Source of the DNA: Nautilus pompilius
Taxonomy: Eukaryota > Mollusca > Cephalopoda > Nautilida > Nautilidae
Reading direction: 5' to 3'
Assembly (NCBI GenBank): GCA_018389105.1
Contig: JACATO010001024.1
Location: forward strand, 310,001 to 374,000
Length of the DNA: 64,000 bases
The notes under the pieces are model-generated. The model was not told the origin of the DNA. It was given only the letters and a program-made list of their open reading frames with translations, and searched no databases. Within the stretch, counting starts at the first letter, position 1. Each line of letters opens with the position of its first letter. Positions 24,848-36,785 of this stretch are shown here, one piece after another. Position numbers and translations under genes: made by a program.

Positions 24848-27800
24848 GATGAAGGACCCACGCCTTGTTGTTGTCCGCTTAGTTAATCAGAAAACGAGGA
24901 ACATTGGAAAAGTGACAACGAGGCTGATGCTCGACAAATGAAACCTTGGTTGGGAGGTACTATAGAGTTGACCTAACAGATGAAAGCGAGATTCACTAAA
25001 AGTAATGAAGTTGTTCTGAGGAATCCTGAAGCTGCGAAACGAGATCTAATTCTATGTCCTTCATGATATTGTCCGTGCTTTATTGTTTGAAGAAATATTG
25101 CCATTAATTTTAAAATATAAAGAAAAAAACTTCACCAAAAATTGGCCAACTGAGCCAGACAGCCATGACGGCAGTTGCCAAACTCTCGGCCTTTATTTTC
25201 GTAAAGAATTTCTGCATGCTAACGACCGGACTGACCGGATATTAGAGGGCGAGTCTGTTATTCTGTCATTACGTGTTCGGAATACTTTGTCATCGATTCC
25301 TGGATAGCTAGGTAATCTTACTATTCTACCTATGCGTCCGTGTACTTTTAAAAATAGCAGTGAAGTTTAGTTTAGACTACATGAGTACTACCTTCAAAGT
25401 CCCGAGTTATAATCCAGATCAACATCGAGTCGATTTGGCAAACATGTGTACTTCCATGGATTCTTCTCGCATTCCTTCTTCAGCCTGTCGTGTGGAATTG
25501 GTCCGGACACTCAAGTTTCTTATATATATCAAACAATCATTATGGCTAGTAAATACCATTGGTGTGTTCCCTAAATACGAATAAGTCGTCTGAGAATATC
25601 AGGCATTTTCCAAATGGCTTTAAATTCCGGAGTCAAGCATCACCACTTTTCCGTCCAAATGCTGTACCGCGTCCCTGCCTACGTCAGTGGTCGGCCGCGA
25701 TAGGAGATAAGACGGCAGGAACTATACTTTAGTTTATAATATTGTACATTAGTTTACACATTATTTTTTTTTTACTTTACTGCATAGATTTGAATTTAAC
25801 AATTGGTAATTACTTCAGCTTAGACCTTTGTACGTTTTAAAAGATTGCGAAGTCGTAAAGTCTAATTTAGCTTATATTTTTGCTTCTGTTCTTTATGTTC
25901 CACCTGGATGACGTCAGATTTCTAATAGAGGTAATGAAGAGAATCGATCTGGAACATCTCCCAGATCCCTGGATGCAGTTAGAAATCACATAAGAAAAAA
26001 CCATAAAGATGTCAAAGTAATACTGAGAAATCGTCACTTAAATTTCAGATTTGATAGGATGGATAAACGGTCGGTATTGTCCGGAAATACTTCCCAGTCA
26101 ACTCCGGAAACTTTCTTTCTAACCTCCCCGCGTCACAGACAATTAGTTACCCTTGTTACAACGTGGCCCACGTGATAGTTTACCATCCCAGCAGTTATTA
26201 AAATAACAGTGCAGCCACACGACATTAACAGTCAAGTCAGGAAGATAGGTTTATTAAATATGAACGCCAGAGTACGCCATAAATGTCATAGAAGCACACC
26301 GCCCATAAGCCCTTGGATAAATGTTTCAAGTTTACAGTCCGAAAACTAAATCTGTTATAGAAATCTCATCAATATTCCTTATCCGACGATCTGCTTATCT
26401 AAAGCTGCTGCGGTGCCACTTCTTTTAGCCTTTCATGTTTCCAGCAAAACCCATCAGGTATCGCCCGACGCAGCTTTATTTGAATTACTTTCTTCATTAA
26501 GTAGACGTGATCAAGATTTAGCTACGTTAGTGGCGATGCGTGACTTTACTTGTAGCGAACTTCTCGCCGCTTCATTTGCGATCGTCAAATTCGGATTGGC
26601 CATCTTCGCCACTCGCTTCTCCTCAACTGGAGTAGCTGAGCGATTCCGTGCTCTGGCCTGCCAGCGCCAAATAGTGCCATCGCCTCCGGTCGCTTTATAA
26701 ACCTGGCGTAAAGGCGAAACTCTCCAGTAATTCCATGTTAGGACCTTCCTTCCTCTTTGAAAGAAATTCCTTCTGCAAAATACCGGGGGCTTTTTTTTTT
26801 TAGCTTCAAAGGGATTCAATAAAGAACCGTCTACAGCGTTTATAATACATGACGGCGTGCCTCCAGAGGTGTGGGACCTGCGTCAGTGCCCAGCCGCTTC
26901 ATTTCAGATGTGTAGTGCTTCTTATAAGTTTCGCTTCAGAAAATTGGTTTTAACCGGTTCTCATACACGATTCTGTCTTTGACCACGACCACCATTTTAC
27001 CGTTGTTGGGAAACATGTTAACGAACAAGATAATCCAGTCGATGTTGCGCTAAACGATGCACACTTTTATTCCCTCAGCGTAAATCACTAACTCTCTACA
27101 AAAAAGTAAACATATGAAATACAAAATAATGTTGGCGTCGTAACAGCTCACCGCAACGTCTTCCGGGACCTTCTCTGTTATCTTTGTTCTCTTTGTCGAT
27201 GGTTAGAGCTTGAAACTAGAAAAGCCACGTTCAGATGAAAGGAGAGAGCGAGCAGGTGCGACTTCAGCCAGCCTGTACAGCTCAGGCTGTACGTTTCTAT
27301 TCTGATGCCAGTATTTCAGAATGTATACATTTTTGCTTAGTCAAGGATCGGGAGTCGAAAAGTCCAGAATTGTGCCAATGCTATTTCTCGGCACGAATTG
27401 ATGGCACTTGCAGAAGAAGCTCGAGTTCTCCATCTTCCTTTAGCGTCCATTATCCACCATACCAATGGTAGTTCGGTTTATTTGCTGTTGTCAATATTCA
27501 AGTGTTGGTGCACAGATTGGAAAGACTAGGTTAAGCCCGACTTTCACCTTCCTCAGATAACAGCAGCAGATACTTTCTTGAACCCCTGAAAGCGGTATTT
27601 TCAGGCGATAAATTCTTTCATTCTCTTCTGTAAGTTCAGCAAGCTCTCAGTTACAAATTTTCCCCACATTTAGCTGTTCCGTCTGCTGACATTTTTTTCT
27701 GGTCTGAAAGGAAGTGCCTGATATGAAGGTGAGAATTTGACGCTGCCATATCCTGGCGGAATTCCTTCAACGTGACCTCCATCGCGTGAGGCAGTCTTAG

Positions 27801-29537
27801 ATAGGTGTCTTAACTTTCTATTTCTTAAGAATAGCCATTGTGAGCTTTAGCAGCTGTACGAGCAATACTTCAATCTCGGAGTGCTTCATCAACTGCTAGC
27901 TGAAGAGTGAGAAGCAGCAGACACTTGTCACTGCAGCACCAGTATCATGTTCGGTTAGTGTTGCTTGCTTCCGTCCGTGCCTCCCACCTAAACCTGTTTA
28001 TTTGTGACCAACCTCTTATTCCGCATCAGCATCAAATATTTCCGCTCTACTATTTAAGTTTTCCTCACTTCTTCGGGCATCGTCATCATTCTTATGTTGG
28101 ACAAGCTTCATCGTGTTTCCACATTATGCGTTGTTATCCCGTATTTTTGCTGCATGCTAATATCAAAATCCATACGTACTTTAAGCATGTTCTTCAGCTG
28201 CTGAGACGTGTGTCTGTCTCTATTTTATTTCATTACTTAGTAAAGCACTGAAATCTCACCGTCAACAGAGAGATTCAATGAGTTGCACAGTCAATCTTAA
28301 AAGAAGGCGAACTTTAACCTTTTCTTTGACGAACTTGGCGAATGCCGCAAGAGACTTTGACTGTATTTCGTAACATCATCAGTACCGATGCAAACATTAC
28401 AACAGGCCTTAAAGAACTGCGTATTTATCTTTCTAAAGCCAGAGATTTCCATTTCCCTTGCACAAATTAAAGCAACATTTAAAAATCAATCTTCGTTGAT
28501 TCTTCACCTTCACTGCTTTAGTTGTCAGAAGACAGTCCATAGTTTCCTGTCTTTGAGTTGTTTTTTTTTTTCTCGAATGGTTAACTTATGAACTTTACTC
28601 TGCTGCTATCTCTTTTTTGAAAGCTTTGAATTCTTTTGCATGAAACCGCTGAACAGGTTTTTTTTTATTTTCCAAAGCGGTATGCTTCCTCTAATGGTGT
28701 AATAATATCTTTGCACTTTCGGATTTTCCATTGGAATCATTTCCTGAATCGTACTTCAGATGTTGTCGGAGAGGTTTGAGCAGTTTCACTATACTATAAT
28801 AACGAAAGCGAGGTATTATATGCGAACTCAACAAGAGCAAAAAACAAAAAAAAAAAAACAAAGTTAAAATACTTAAATAAATTATTTATCAGTATTAACT
28901 AATTATAGATGCATAAGCCAGTGACAAACAGCTAGGCGTCAATGGGTTGTGTGAGCTAGAATGGGATGGACACAGCAACAGACTATGCAGTTGGGTAACA
29001 GCAATACTGGGCTGGTCTCAAGAGAACTGTCAGTGAACTTTCACGATGAACTGCAACTGTCTGCTGAAGCAGGGGTTATTTGGAGGTGACTCATTTCTTT
29101 TTTCCAGGCGGTTTTCTTGAATATCCGTGGATAGTCTTTCGTTATAACCGTGTGAGCCTAGAAGCGAATTGGTTTGTTAGGGAATGAAGAAAACTTTTCT
29201 TCTTCGCGTGCTGATGGTGTCAATCTGCAGATCTTCTCTCTTTCTGTGCCTACAACAGTGGAACCTGGGATACTTCCTATCGTTCAGAGTTGACACAAAT
29301 CATATTTACAGACTTTTCACGGAGGCGGACTCACCTTCACACACAAAGGTGAAGAGCTTCCATAGCTGGTCAGCCAAACTCAGGGGAGATCTGATTAACC
29401 CCAGTCAACCTCAGCGGGATGGGGAGATAATCAATGAGTCATTCCTCCCAAATCTACCACACCACGATAAGTGTATGGAATCAAGGAGGGCAGGACAAAG
29501 CATCTGAAGCATGAACTGGCCATGCTTTTAATCAGCT
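24848..29537. other. Non-coding stretch with short unidentified ORFs
   Basis: Moderately GC-rich patches lie at 26,440-26,760 and 27,240-27,470, each with overlapping ORFs on both strands (95 and 102 codons in the first). I cannot connect them to a known family. The minus strand of 27.2-28.4 kb was read for hAT or LINE remnants without a convincing block. A 107-codon plus ORF at 29,184-29,507 runs up to the ATT array and also lacks a recognisable domain. Confidence 0.4.
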
Positions 29538-29680
<143 letters not shown>

Positions 29681-31449
29681 AACTTTGCAGATTTTTCAAA
29701 ATTAAATACAAATCAATAAAGCAACACCAATAGTGACGTCATAATTGATCTCATAGAATTGGAACTTCTTTTATGTGTTAATATTCCTAACTTAAACACA
29801 CGTGGTCATCATAAATATAAAACAGGTTAATTATCAAACTTTTACCTTTTCCGTGCCATTGTTACCTCCAAGTACCCATGGTCCAAAGATTTTCTCACAA
29901 GGAAACTGACAAATAAAGGTGATGATTACCATCTACTGGTTCCCTGATATGTTATCATAATAACGGTGTTTTTGGTTAATCAGCTTTGACGTCGGAACCA
30001 TTCAATGGGCTGGACACCAGGTAAGTATTCTGTGTACTTTGTGTGCTTTGCTTGAGCATTCATGCAACAGTTGCAGAAATGCCAAGCACTGGGGAGTCGT
30101 CCGCTAATAGCAGGGATTGGATATTTATCGTAACTGAAAAAGGAAGATCGTTGTACTGGCAAAAATGCATCTAGACTTGGCTCTGACCGCACGAAAATCT
30201 GTCTCGTTTTACATACGTTCCAGAAATCTGGAGAGAATTTCGCAGGTAAACATCACGGGAACGTTGAATTCTGAAACCAAAACGAGAGTTTCCAGTAGTC
30301 TTGGTGGCTGCTGAGGATGAGAGCAGCACCACGGTTAAAGATGTCGCCAAACTATTCGTCAGATGCCGCTTCCGATGAAAAGTTCGGATGAATTGGATGC
30401 CCAGAATTAGGAGGTTTTAACTGTCGCCATGAAGCGCAGAAATGGCGTCAGCTATGCCAGATGCTTGTAGACAAGCCTATTAATTCCTTGGAGAGAGTTT
30501 TGCGCACAGATATATAAAAATTCAACGGTTTTTCTTCGATGGTATGATACGAGTCGGGAAAGATTACCATTCGAAGTGTCTTCGGCCCTCTATAAAGCGC
30601 GTCAATGGCAGGGGGCTGTATGGAGCCTAAAGATGACGGTCAACTGCATTTTATCGAACGAAATATAGATTCATAGATGTATACGGGAACAAAGATTTAA
30701 TAAAATGAGCCTAAAGAAATATGAATCTCGCTGTCTGAGCTAGACTGCTAGCTAACTTACCTGAGCAATGCCAAGTTTCGATGCAAACAACAGAACGGAC
30801 CTAATCGGTTGGAAAACACTTGTATTTTTTGTGTCAAGGAGGTATATAAATTCTTCCTAGTAAAAATAGTGGACTATATTTTAATTAAGATGGAATGTGC
30901 GTCAATCTGACGAAAATTTCCCTGATAGTTGAACTTCACACCGATCCTTCTCTAGCGTTGTCTTCGAAAGTATCACGAACGATGGCGCAGGAATAGGTTC
31001 TGCTTGACGATATCTCGGCGATAACAATACATTATGTTTTGTCTTGTGAATAAGTAACAAATATTCGATTATTTCCTGTAAATAGCTTTCATTTATATTT
31101 TAGGTAAAAATGTTACGCACCTTCGCATTGTCCAAACTTGTCTGCTTATTCAAATATCTCCACACTGTCAACTGGAAAAAAAAAAACTATCGTAGCCACT
31201 TCTTGTATCGAATTTTTAAAACCTTTAAAATAGTTCTAAGCTAATACCTTTTATTAATTTGTACTAATATGTTAACATCACTTGTGATAATTCAAAAAAA
31301 TTCAATGCTATTGCAATTTACTAATGTTCGTATATTTATCAGAATTAAATACCTGCCCTATTCGCTAAGGGACCATTTATTTACGAGTTTATTCTTAACA
31401 AAAGAAAAAAAATTTATGATGGATACTTAATCGATCTGTTCTACCTTTA
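29681..31449. other. Non-coding stretch, no gene recognised
   Basis: A consensus-like splice donor (CAG/GTAAGTATT) occurs at 30,018-30,029, but no adjoining coding frame is convincing. The minus ORF at 29,980-30,192 has a CxxC pattern and no identifiable family. Otherwise AT-rich sequence. Confidence 0.4.
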
Positions 31450-31451
31450 TA

Positions 31452-31677
31452 CAGTTCCGGACAAAAGAGTTGGGACACTTGTTGTGAAATTGATATTTGA
31501 GCTCTCTTGTTTTTACATTTGCATACAGATAGCCATCCTATTGTCCATAAGCTGTATAAAACATGCCTTTACAATGTGTAAAAACAACGAATGTCATATG
31601 TGTATCTATTGTCTGGATAAAATATTTGTATTAGCATAGTCAAATTTGTACCGCGACAAAAGAGTTGGGACAGTGAA
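31452..31677 (+). repeat. Left inverted repeat of the Tc1-like element
   Basis: Outer direct-repeat copy at about 31,458-31,478 and inner copy at 31,651-31,676. The arm between them matches the right arm at many positions, for example AAACATGCCTTTACAATGT near 31,559. In related elements the transposase binds both sites. Confidence 0.9.
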
Positions 31678-31779
31678 CAAAATCTGTGCATACATTTATT
31701 ACCCTCAATATATTCGTTTTTAAAGGGTCAAATGAATAGAATCACATCATCTAAGGCCATTTAAGTTCATTTTTGCACC

Positions 31780-32193
31780 GTGTCTGGCAAGACAACGTCG
31801 TCTGAAATCAGAGACTTGATAGTTGAGCACCACCAAGAGAATCTGTCTTGTCGGGAGATAGCCGATCGAGTCAATTGCCCGAAAAGCACTGTAAACCGCA
31901 TTCTGAAGCAGTACAAGGAGACCGGAAACACGAAACCAAAAATGCGAATCGGAAGACCGCCAAAATGTGACAATAAAATGGATCGACTCATTTTTCGCAA
32001 ATCCAGGGCCAATCGTTTCCTAACTTCGACGGCCATTCGAGCCTCCCTGAGTGGAGTGAATGTCTCCAGTCGCTCTATTCAACGTCGTCTATGCGACGAG
32101 AATCTCTTTGGACGAATCTTCCAGAAAAAGCCATTGATCAGCAACAAGAACAGGCGCATCCGCATAGCATGGGCTAAAGCGCACAAGGGCTAG
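31780..32193 (+). pseudogene. Tc1-like transposase, DNA-binding half
   Basis: This frame encodes the paired DNA-binding domain of a Tc1 transposase. A first helix-turn-helix covers about residues 20-45 (SCREIADRVNCPKSTVNRIL). A GRPPK AT-hook-like linker lies near residue 59, and a second helix-turn-helix covers about residues 75-115 (STAIRASL, SSRSIQRRL). It ends at a stop just after WAKAHKG, where intact relatives continue to the catalytic domain. The frame opens with GTG at 31,780 in the context ACCGTGTCTGGC; an ancestral ATG changed to GTG is the simplest reading. It is the best preserved part of the gene. Confidence 0.9.
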
Positions 32194-32775
32194 AGTTCTC
32201 TTTTCTGACTAAACGATGATCATGCGCATTCACAGTGCTGGCCGAGTATAGGTTCGACGTTACCATGGCCAAAAATACAATATAAAGTGCACCCGACCGA
32301 CGGTACAGGCCGGAGGAGGATCGTTGATGGTCTTGGGGTGTATGAACGCGGCGGGACCAGGCCCTTTCAAGTTGATCAGGGGCAGAGCGACCACCCAGAC
32401 GTACTGCAATTTACTGAGGGATGTCGTCGTCGACCACATCGACGAGAACATGCCAGTCACCGCCATCTTCCAGCACGACAATGCCCTCGATCCACACCGC
32501 CAGAGTCGTCATTTCCCTCACCACCCAACTATGAATGGATGTCATGCGCTGGCCACCCCAAAGTCCGGATCTCAACCCAATCGAAAATGCTTGGAGGCAG
32601 CTAAAGACTAAGATGGCCAAAAAAAAAGAATCTCAACCGAGACCAATTCTGGCAGGCTGTCGAGAAAAGCTGGCAGGAAATAGCCAATTCGGACTGCCTT
32701 CGTTTGGTCGAATCCATGCCCCGTTGTTGTCGATAAGTGTTCGAAAATCACGGATACGCCACCCACTACTAGTCA
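32194..32775 (+). pseudogene. Tc1-like transposase, catalytic half, broken
   Basis: DDE domain fragments follow in order but in different frames. VLFSD appears just after the end of the first frame, with a stop replacing the usual Glu. GCMNAAGPGPFKLIRG and VVVDHIDENMP lie at 32,337-32,460, then FQHDNA with the second Asp (about 32,470-32,487). [17 protein letters not shown] (32,541-32,591) carries the terminal Glu of the DD34E triad. Near 32,640-32,770 another frame gives [16 protein letters not shown] and ends GYATHY, the usual C-terminus. So all three catalytic positions can still be placed, but there are at least three frame changes and two stops. The many overlapping ORFs here are shadows. 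Confidence 0.88.
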
Positions 32776-32840
32776 ATCGATCATTTCCATGCATCTGTTC
32801 GATTGTAATTTTGAATGTTGGAAAATATTTATGGTTTTGC

Positions 32841-33065
32841 TCACTGTCCCAACTCTTTTGTCGCGGTACAAATCGGACATTGCCGATTCAAGTATTTTTT
32901 CTAGAGAATATGTAAGCATATAGCATGTGTTGCCTTTATACATTGTAAAGGCATGTTTTGTGCATATAATAAACAATGTGATGGGAATTTAGATGCGTTT
33001 GTTAAAACGAGGGAGCTTAAATATCAATTTCACAGCAGGTGTCCCAACTCTTTTGTCCGGCACTG
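32841..33065 (-). repeat. Right inverted repeat of the Tc1-like element
   Basis: The mirror of the left arm, with the inner motif at 32,842-32,867 and the outer motif at about 33,040-33,060. The inner copies on the two sides are identical over at least 26 bp, while the outer copies differ at a few positions. Confidence 0.9.
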
Positions 33066-33067
33066 TA

Positions 33068-36000
33068 TGTAATACTTCAACTCGCATGTACGTTGAGGGG
33101 TGACTGAGGGTTATATTCAATTGTTAAGATTTTTAGTTACTTTTGACAAGACAGTGTAAATTTAGATCTATTTTAACTGCAATTATTTCATTGTAATCAG
33201 TCTTAGTATAATTGAAAATTTAGTATGGATCGCTTATTCATACAGCTACCGTTCATGTATTGAGGAGATTTCTCTCCACTAATCTGGTTGTAATTTTATC
33301 GCTTACTTTAAGACAAAGCAAACAATTCTGACTAATACCAAGTTCAAACACTCAAAATCTTTACTCAAAAAAATATTGTAAAGTTTCATTTATTGCAGTT
33401 TACTGCCTATAGATGCACTTCCAAAGGAAATTATAACACTAAGGAAGATGTTTAGCACAGAGAACCCATGAATGTCGAAAACCGTGTTTAGTTGTCTATT
33501 ACTTTAGAAATACGTTGATACACGTGTACATCTAGTTATAGAACACTTTTTGATACCACTGTTTAATGTATTTAAAAGGATTTGAGCTTTATTTTATAAA
33601 TTCTAAATGTTTTTTCTTTTTTAAGGATACTAAATTTAGTTAACGAGAAAAATTCAAATGATGACGTATGCTTCGATTTAAGTAGGAAATGGTAATAAAA
33701 ATGAATATTTTAACTAATCGCATTTGCATAACAATGGTAACTCCCATTGTTAGATCAGGGTATTCACTATAATTTGTAGCAGGTGCTACTGTTCTGATCA
33801 CAGCTTTAAATATTCTTTTTTAAAATAATATTTTCATATTTAGTGGATGCACATTATAAAGTGGGGTTATTGGATGGAATGCAGCCATCTGAGTTGATTC
33901 ATCTAGATGAGTTGATCTATCAGATGCATAATTTATATATTTAGCCACTGAGCGAGCAAAGATCACATGTATATGAAATACAACAGTTCACAAATGAAAC
34001 CGATCGCCACAGTGTAAACTTTTGTACTGAGAAGAAAATTCAAGTTTCTGTACCAGCTCGAATTCTTTAAAAACACCTGATTTGACTGTCATATAATATG
34101 AGTGCAAAACGGACTTTTACTGCTTTTCTTACATCCGCTCAGCTACGCAAACTGGCCTTGATTTTTCAAGCTGATAAGTTTACAAGTAGCACATTGCTTA
34201 ATTTTTTTGGCATAATCGTGAAAAATAGAGAACAATAATCACAATTACACGTCACAGACTCCAATCGTTCGTCTTGCTGCAGTTACATTCTTTAGCTAAA
34301 ATTTCGGGCATTTTATGTAAATGATTCTGGAACTTTACAAGGCCTTTTCTGTGTAATCCAAAGGTTCCTGGAGCTATAGGATTCCCTTTTGATGCTTGAC
34401 ATTTCGTTTGGTCCAACACATCTATGTAAAAAAAAAAATGTCAGAGGGTAAGACTTGTCTTCCGATTTTCTTTATTTGTAATGTCAGCCACTTTCTGCCC
34501 TGTGGAATCTATACAATATCTACATGACTGTTTTGACTTAGTGTTCCACTTTTGTAAAAAGTTTATCTTCCACGAATGTCCGAAATGAAGCGCATGTTGA
34601 TGTAAGATTTAAAAATAGATTAGTTTACTGCAGAAATCGGAAAAAATTAAGATAAGCAATAGAGTTCTTTATGTTAGTACTTGACCTTTGGCTGCAAGAA
34701 AATCTCTGCCCAGTTTGACATCAAATCAACGCTGTTCTTTTACAGCGGTTTGGTCTAGGTCCCCCTAAATCAATGTGAGAACTTTTAATCTTTCAGTGAA
34801 AGCGATACGCTCTCAGCTGGCGATTAATTAAGACGATTTCACAGATGCCCGATTGGATATTAGGGCTTCTAAGTACCAAAAAATAAAAGCTGAACGCTCT
34901 GATACCTCTTCTAGACAGTCAGATACCAAAGAGATTGACATATAAGACCATTATCCCGACGAATATGAGCATCAGTTCTGAATATAATTTCTTTAAATAA
35001 TGGTAGATGTCTTTAAAAGAACAAACTATTGGACAGGATTAATACGTCGTTCGACGAACACCATTTCAGTCTTTTCACTATGCCAGATTGCGGCCCATAC
35101 TGGAGTACTACGACACTCCCATGTTCGGACCTGACTGGCCTGAAAATATAGAGGTTGGACCTCCGTCTGGTTTTGTCCAAAAGCGAATCCCTGACACTTG
35201 TATTTATCTTTGAAGAAGTCAGCGAAACCAATACACAAAGTTCTTGGCAAACGAATTCTGAGCAGAGATTTTAAAGCATGTCACTCCTACGATTTCTTCC
35301 ATGCTCCAACCCTCATGTGGCCAGTACAGATAACGTTCGATCACCATCTTATCTTTGTTTGTATGGGCCATTCCAACAATATTTAAGGAAAGTGAATGCG
35401 GACATAACCAGTAACGGCGAAGTGTCACTATTAAAGGCCTTCCAGTTTGTTTCACAACAACAGTGATATTCTTCTCGGTAAACTGTGCAGCAATATTGGC
35501 CACACCCTAAAAAAAACCTATGAAGTGAACTTGCCTAAACGGAAACATATAGAAGGACCCGCCTGTTTTCTGCCCGTGATAATGTTCACCATTTATCTGT
35601 CCATCTAACTGTCTTGTATAAGCTTAATGACACCTGGAATATGTAAATTTTGTTCAGATATGTTTATTTAAGGGTGAAAAATTAAAATAGAATGGCGCAG
35701 TACTTCAAAAGTAGGTTCATCTATACATCACTTTCTTTAGGTTTCCTGCTCTTCAGCTTATGTGTCCTTCTCTCCATAGTAGCCCTTCTACCTTTATTTT
35801 GACGTGTCCAAACAGAGACTTGAGTGCAGAAAAATACCTCCATGAAATACCCAAAATCTCTTTTGACTCTGTTTGTCGGTGGGTTCTGACAGTATCTTCT
35901 GCCAGGATGCTGCATGCGGTGTCTGTTGTGCAAGTCAGACAACGATGGATCAGACTGATCACCTCAACGTAATGACCCTGACCCTTATATCGCTCTTTCC

Positions 36001-36120
36001 GTTTTCTGAACTGCTCCAAGCCATGCTTACACCCTTTAGAAATGTGTAACGTAAACTCTTTTGGAGCAACTACTAATATTCTTGAAAATAGTTGGCAAAA
36101 ACTATTTGGTTTATTGATAA
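33068..36120. other. Non-coding stretch, no gene recognised
   Basis: AT-rich to 34.9 kb. The part from 35,010 to 36,020 has many overlapping 60-95 codon ORFs on both strands and is somewhat richer in GC, which suggests an old repeat. No domain or end repeats were recognised. Confidence 0.4.
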
Positions 36121-36129
36121 GGTGACAAT

Positions 36130-36783
36130 AGGAAAAAAAGATCTTTAGTTTGAAGAATAAAAGTATGAAATTTTTATGTCTAAGAGAAGGCAGGATTTAA
36201 AAAGAATTTTGGAAAGAAAACCATAAGGGAATATGTCTGCAATCTTCAGTAAACCTATTCAGGTTTAAGAATCTCTCTTGGTTGGCCAGGACCATTGGAG
36301 ATTTAATAAGAATAGAAGGAAATATACTTTATTTGGGCCTGGTTTCGTATTTAAACATGAAAAAAACGATGCAAAATATACTTACAACGAACAAAAAAGA
36401 AAGGGGGGTGACGGAAAGCCTGACCTTAGTACTACTGAACAAGTTTGGGGCTAAACTTGGACAGAATAGAATAAGAAATGTAACAACAGCCAGAAATCTA
36501 GGATGAATTCTGGACAGTGCTTCTAGACGCTTGAAACATTATTTCAGTTGTTATTATTTAAAACTTACCAGGAAGCTTCTAAAGATGCATTCTCAGACGG
36601 GTATGAAAGAAAATGATTGGAAAACATATATTAGCATCATAATCTTTATTTTATCAGTTTCATCTTCTCTGCTATAGAATATTCATTTATTAACTAGTGT
36701 ACCTAAATGGTTTGTTTTCCTTTCTGCACTTGAACTTGTTAATAAAAATGTAGATGATAGCTTAAGACTTCAGCATACTGCTG
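36130..36783 (+). mobile_element. Tc1-like family 2, decayed 3' copy
   Basis: The sequence aligns by eye with the copy at 49.8-51.0 kb. Both have TGTCTAAGAGAAGGCAGG-like DNA (36,177-36,194 here), both have an acidic ...VWG/VWD-type segment where Tc1 enzymes read NPIExVWD, and both share a terminal region of about 130 bp. The end reads GCATACTG followed by CTGTA, a Tc1-like terminus. Several stops interrupt every frame. The 5' half was not found, so this is a truncated or strongly eroded copy. Confidence 0.6.
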
Positions 36784-36785
36784 TA

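Larger units (their letters stand above)
31452..33065 (+). mobile_element. Full-length Tc1-like element with IR/DR ends
   Basis: A 1,614-bp element flanked by TA on both sides (31,450-31,451 and 33,066-33,067). The ends start CAGTTCCGGACAAAAGAG on the left and, reverse-complemented, CAGTGCCGGACAAAAGAG on the right. Homology between the two arms continues for about 225 bp, to an inner motif ACCGCGACAAAAGAG at 31,651 and its complement ending at 32,867. Each arm therefore carries an outer and an inner copy of GACAAAAGAGTTGGGACA, the IR/DR design known from Sleeping Beauty-type Tc1 elements. The single gene inside is on plus and broken. Confidence 0.95.

Noticed and set aside
30018-30029. Strong splice-donor consensus CAG/GTAAGTATT
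   Set aside because: No coding frame or acceptor partner supports an exon; such matches occur by chance in 64 kb.
32260-32620. Overlapping ORFs on both strands in the Tc1 element
   Set aside because: Shadows or frame-shifted pieces of one transposase.
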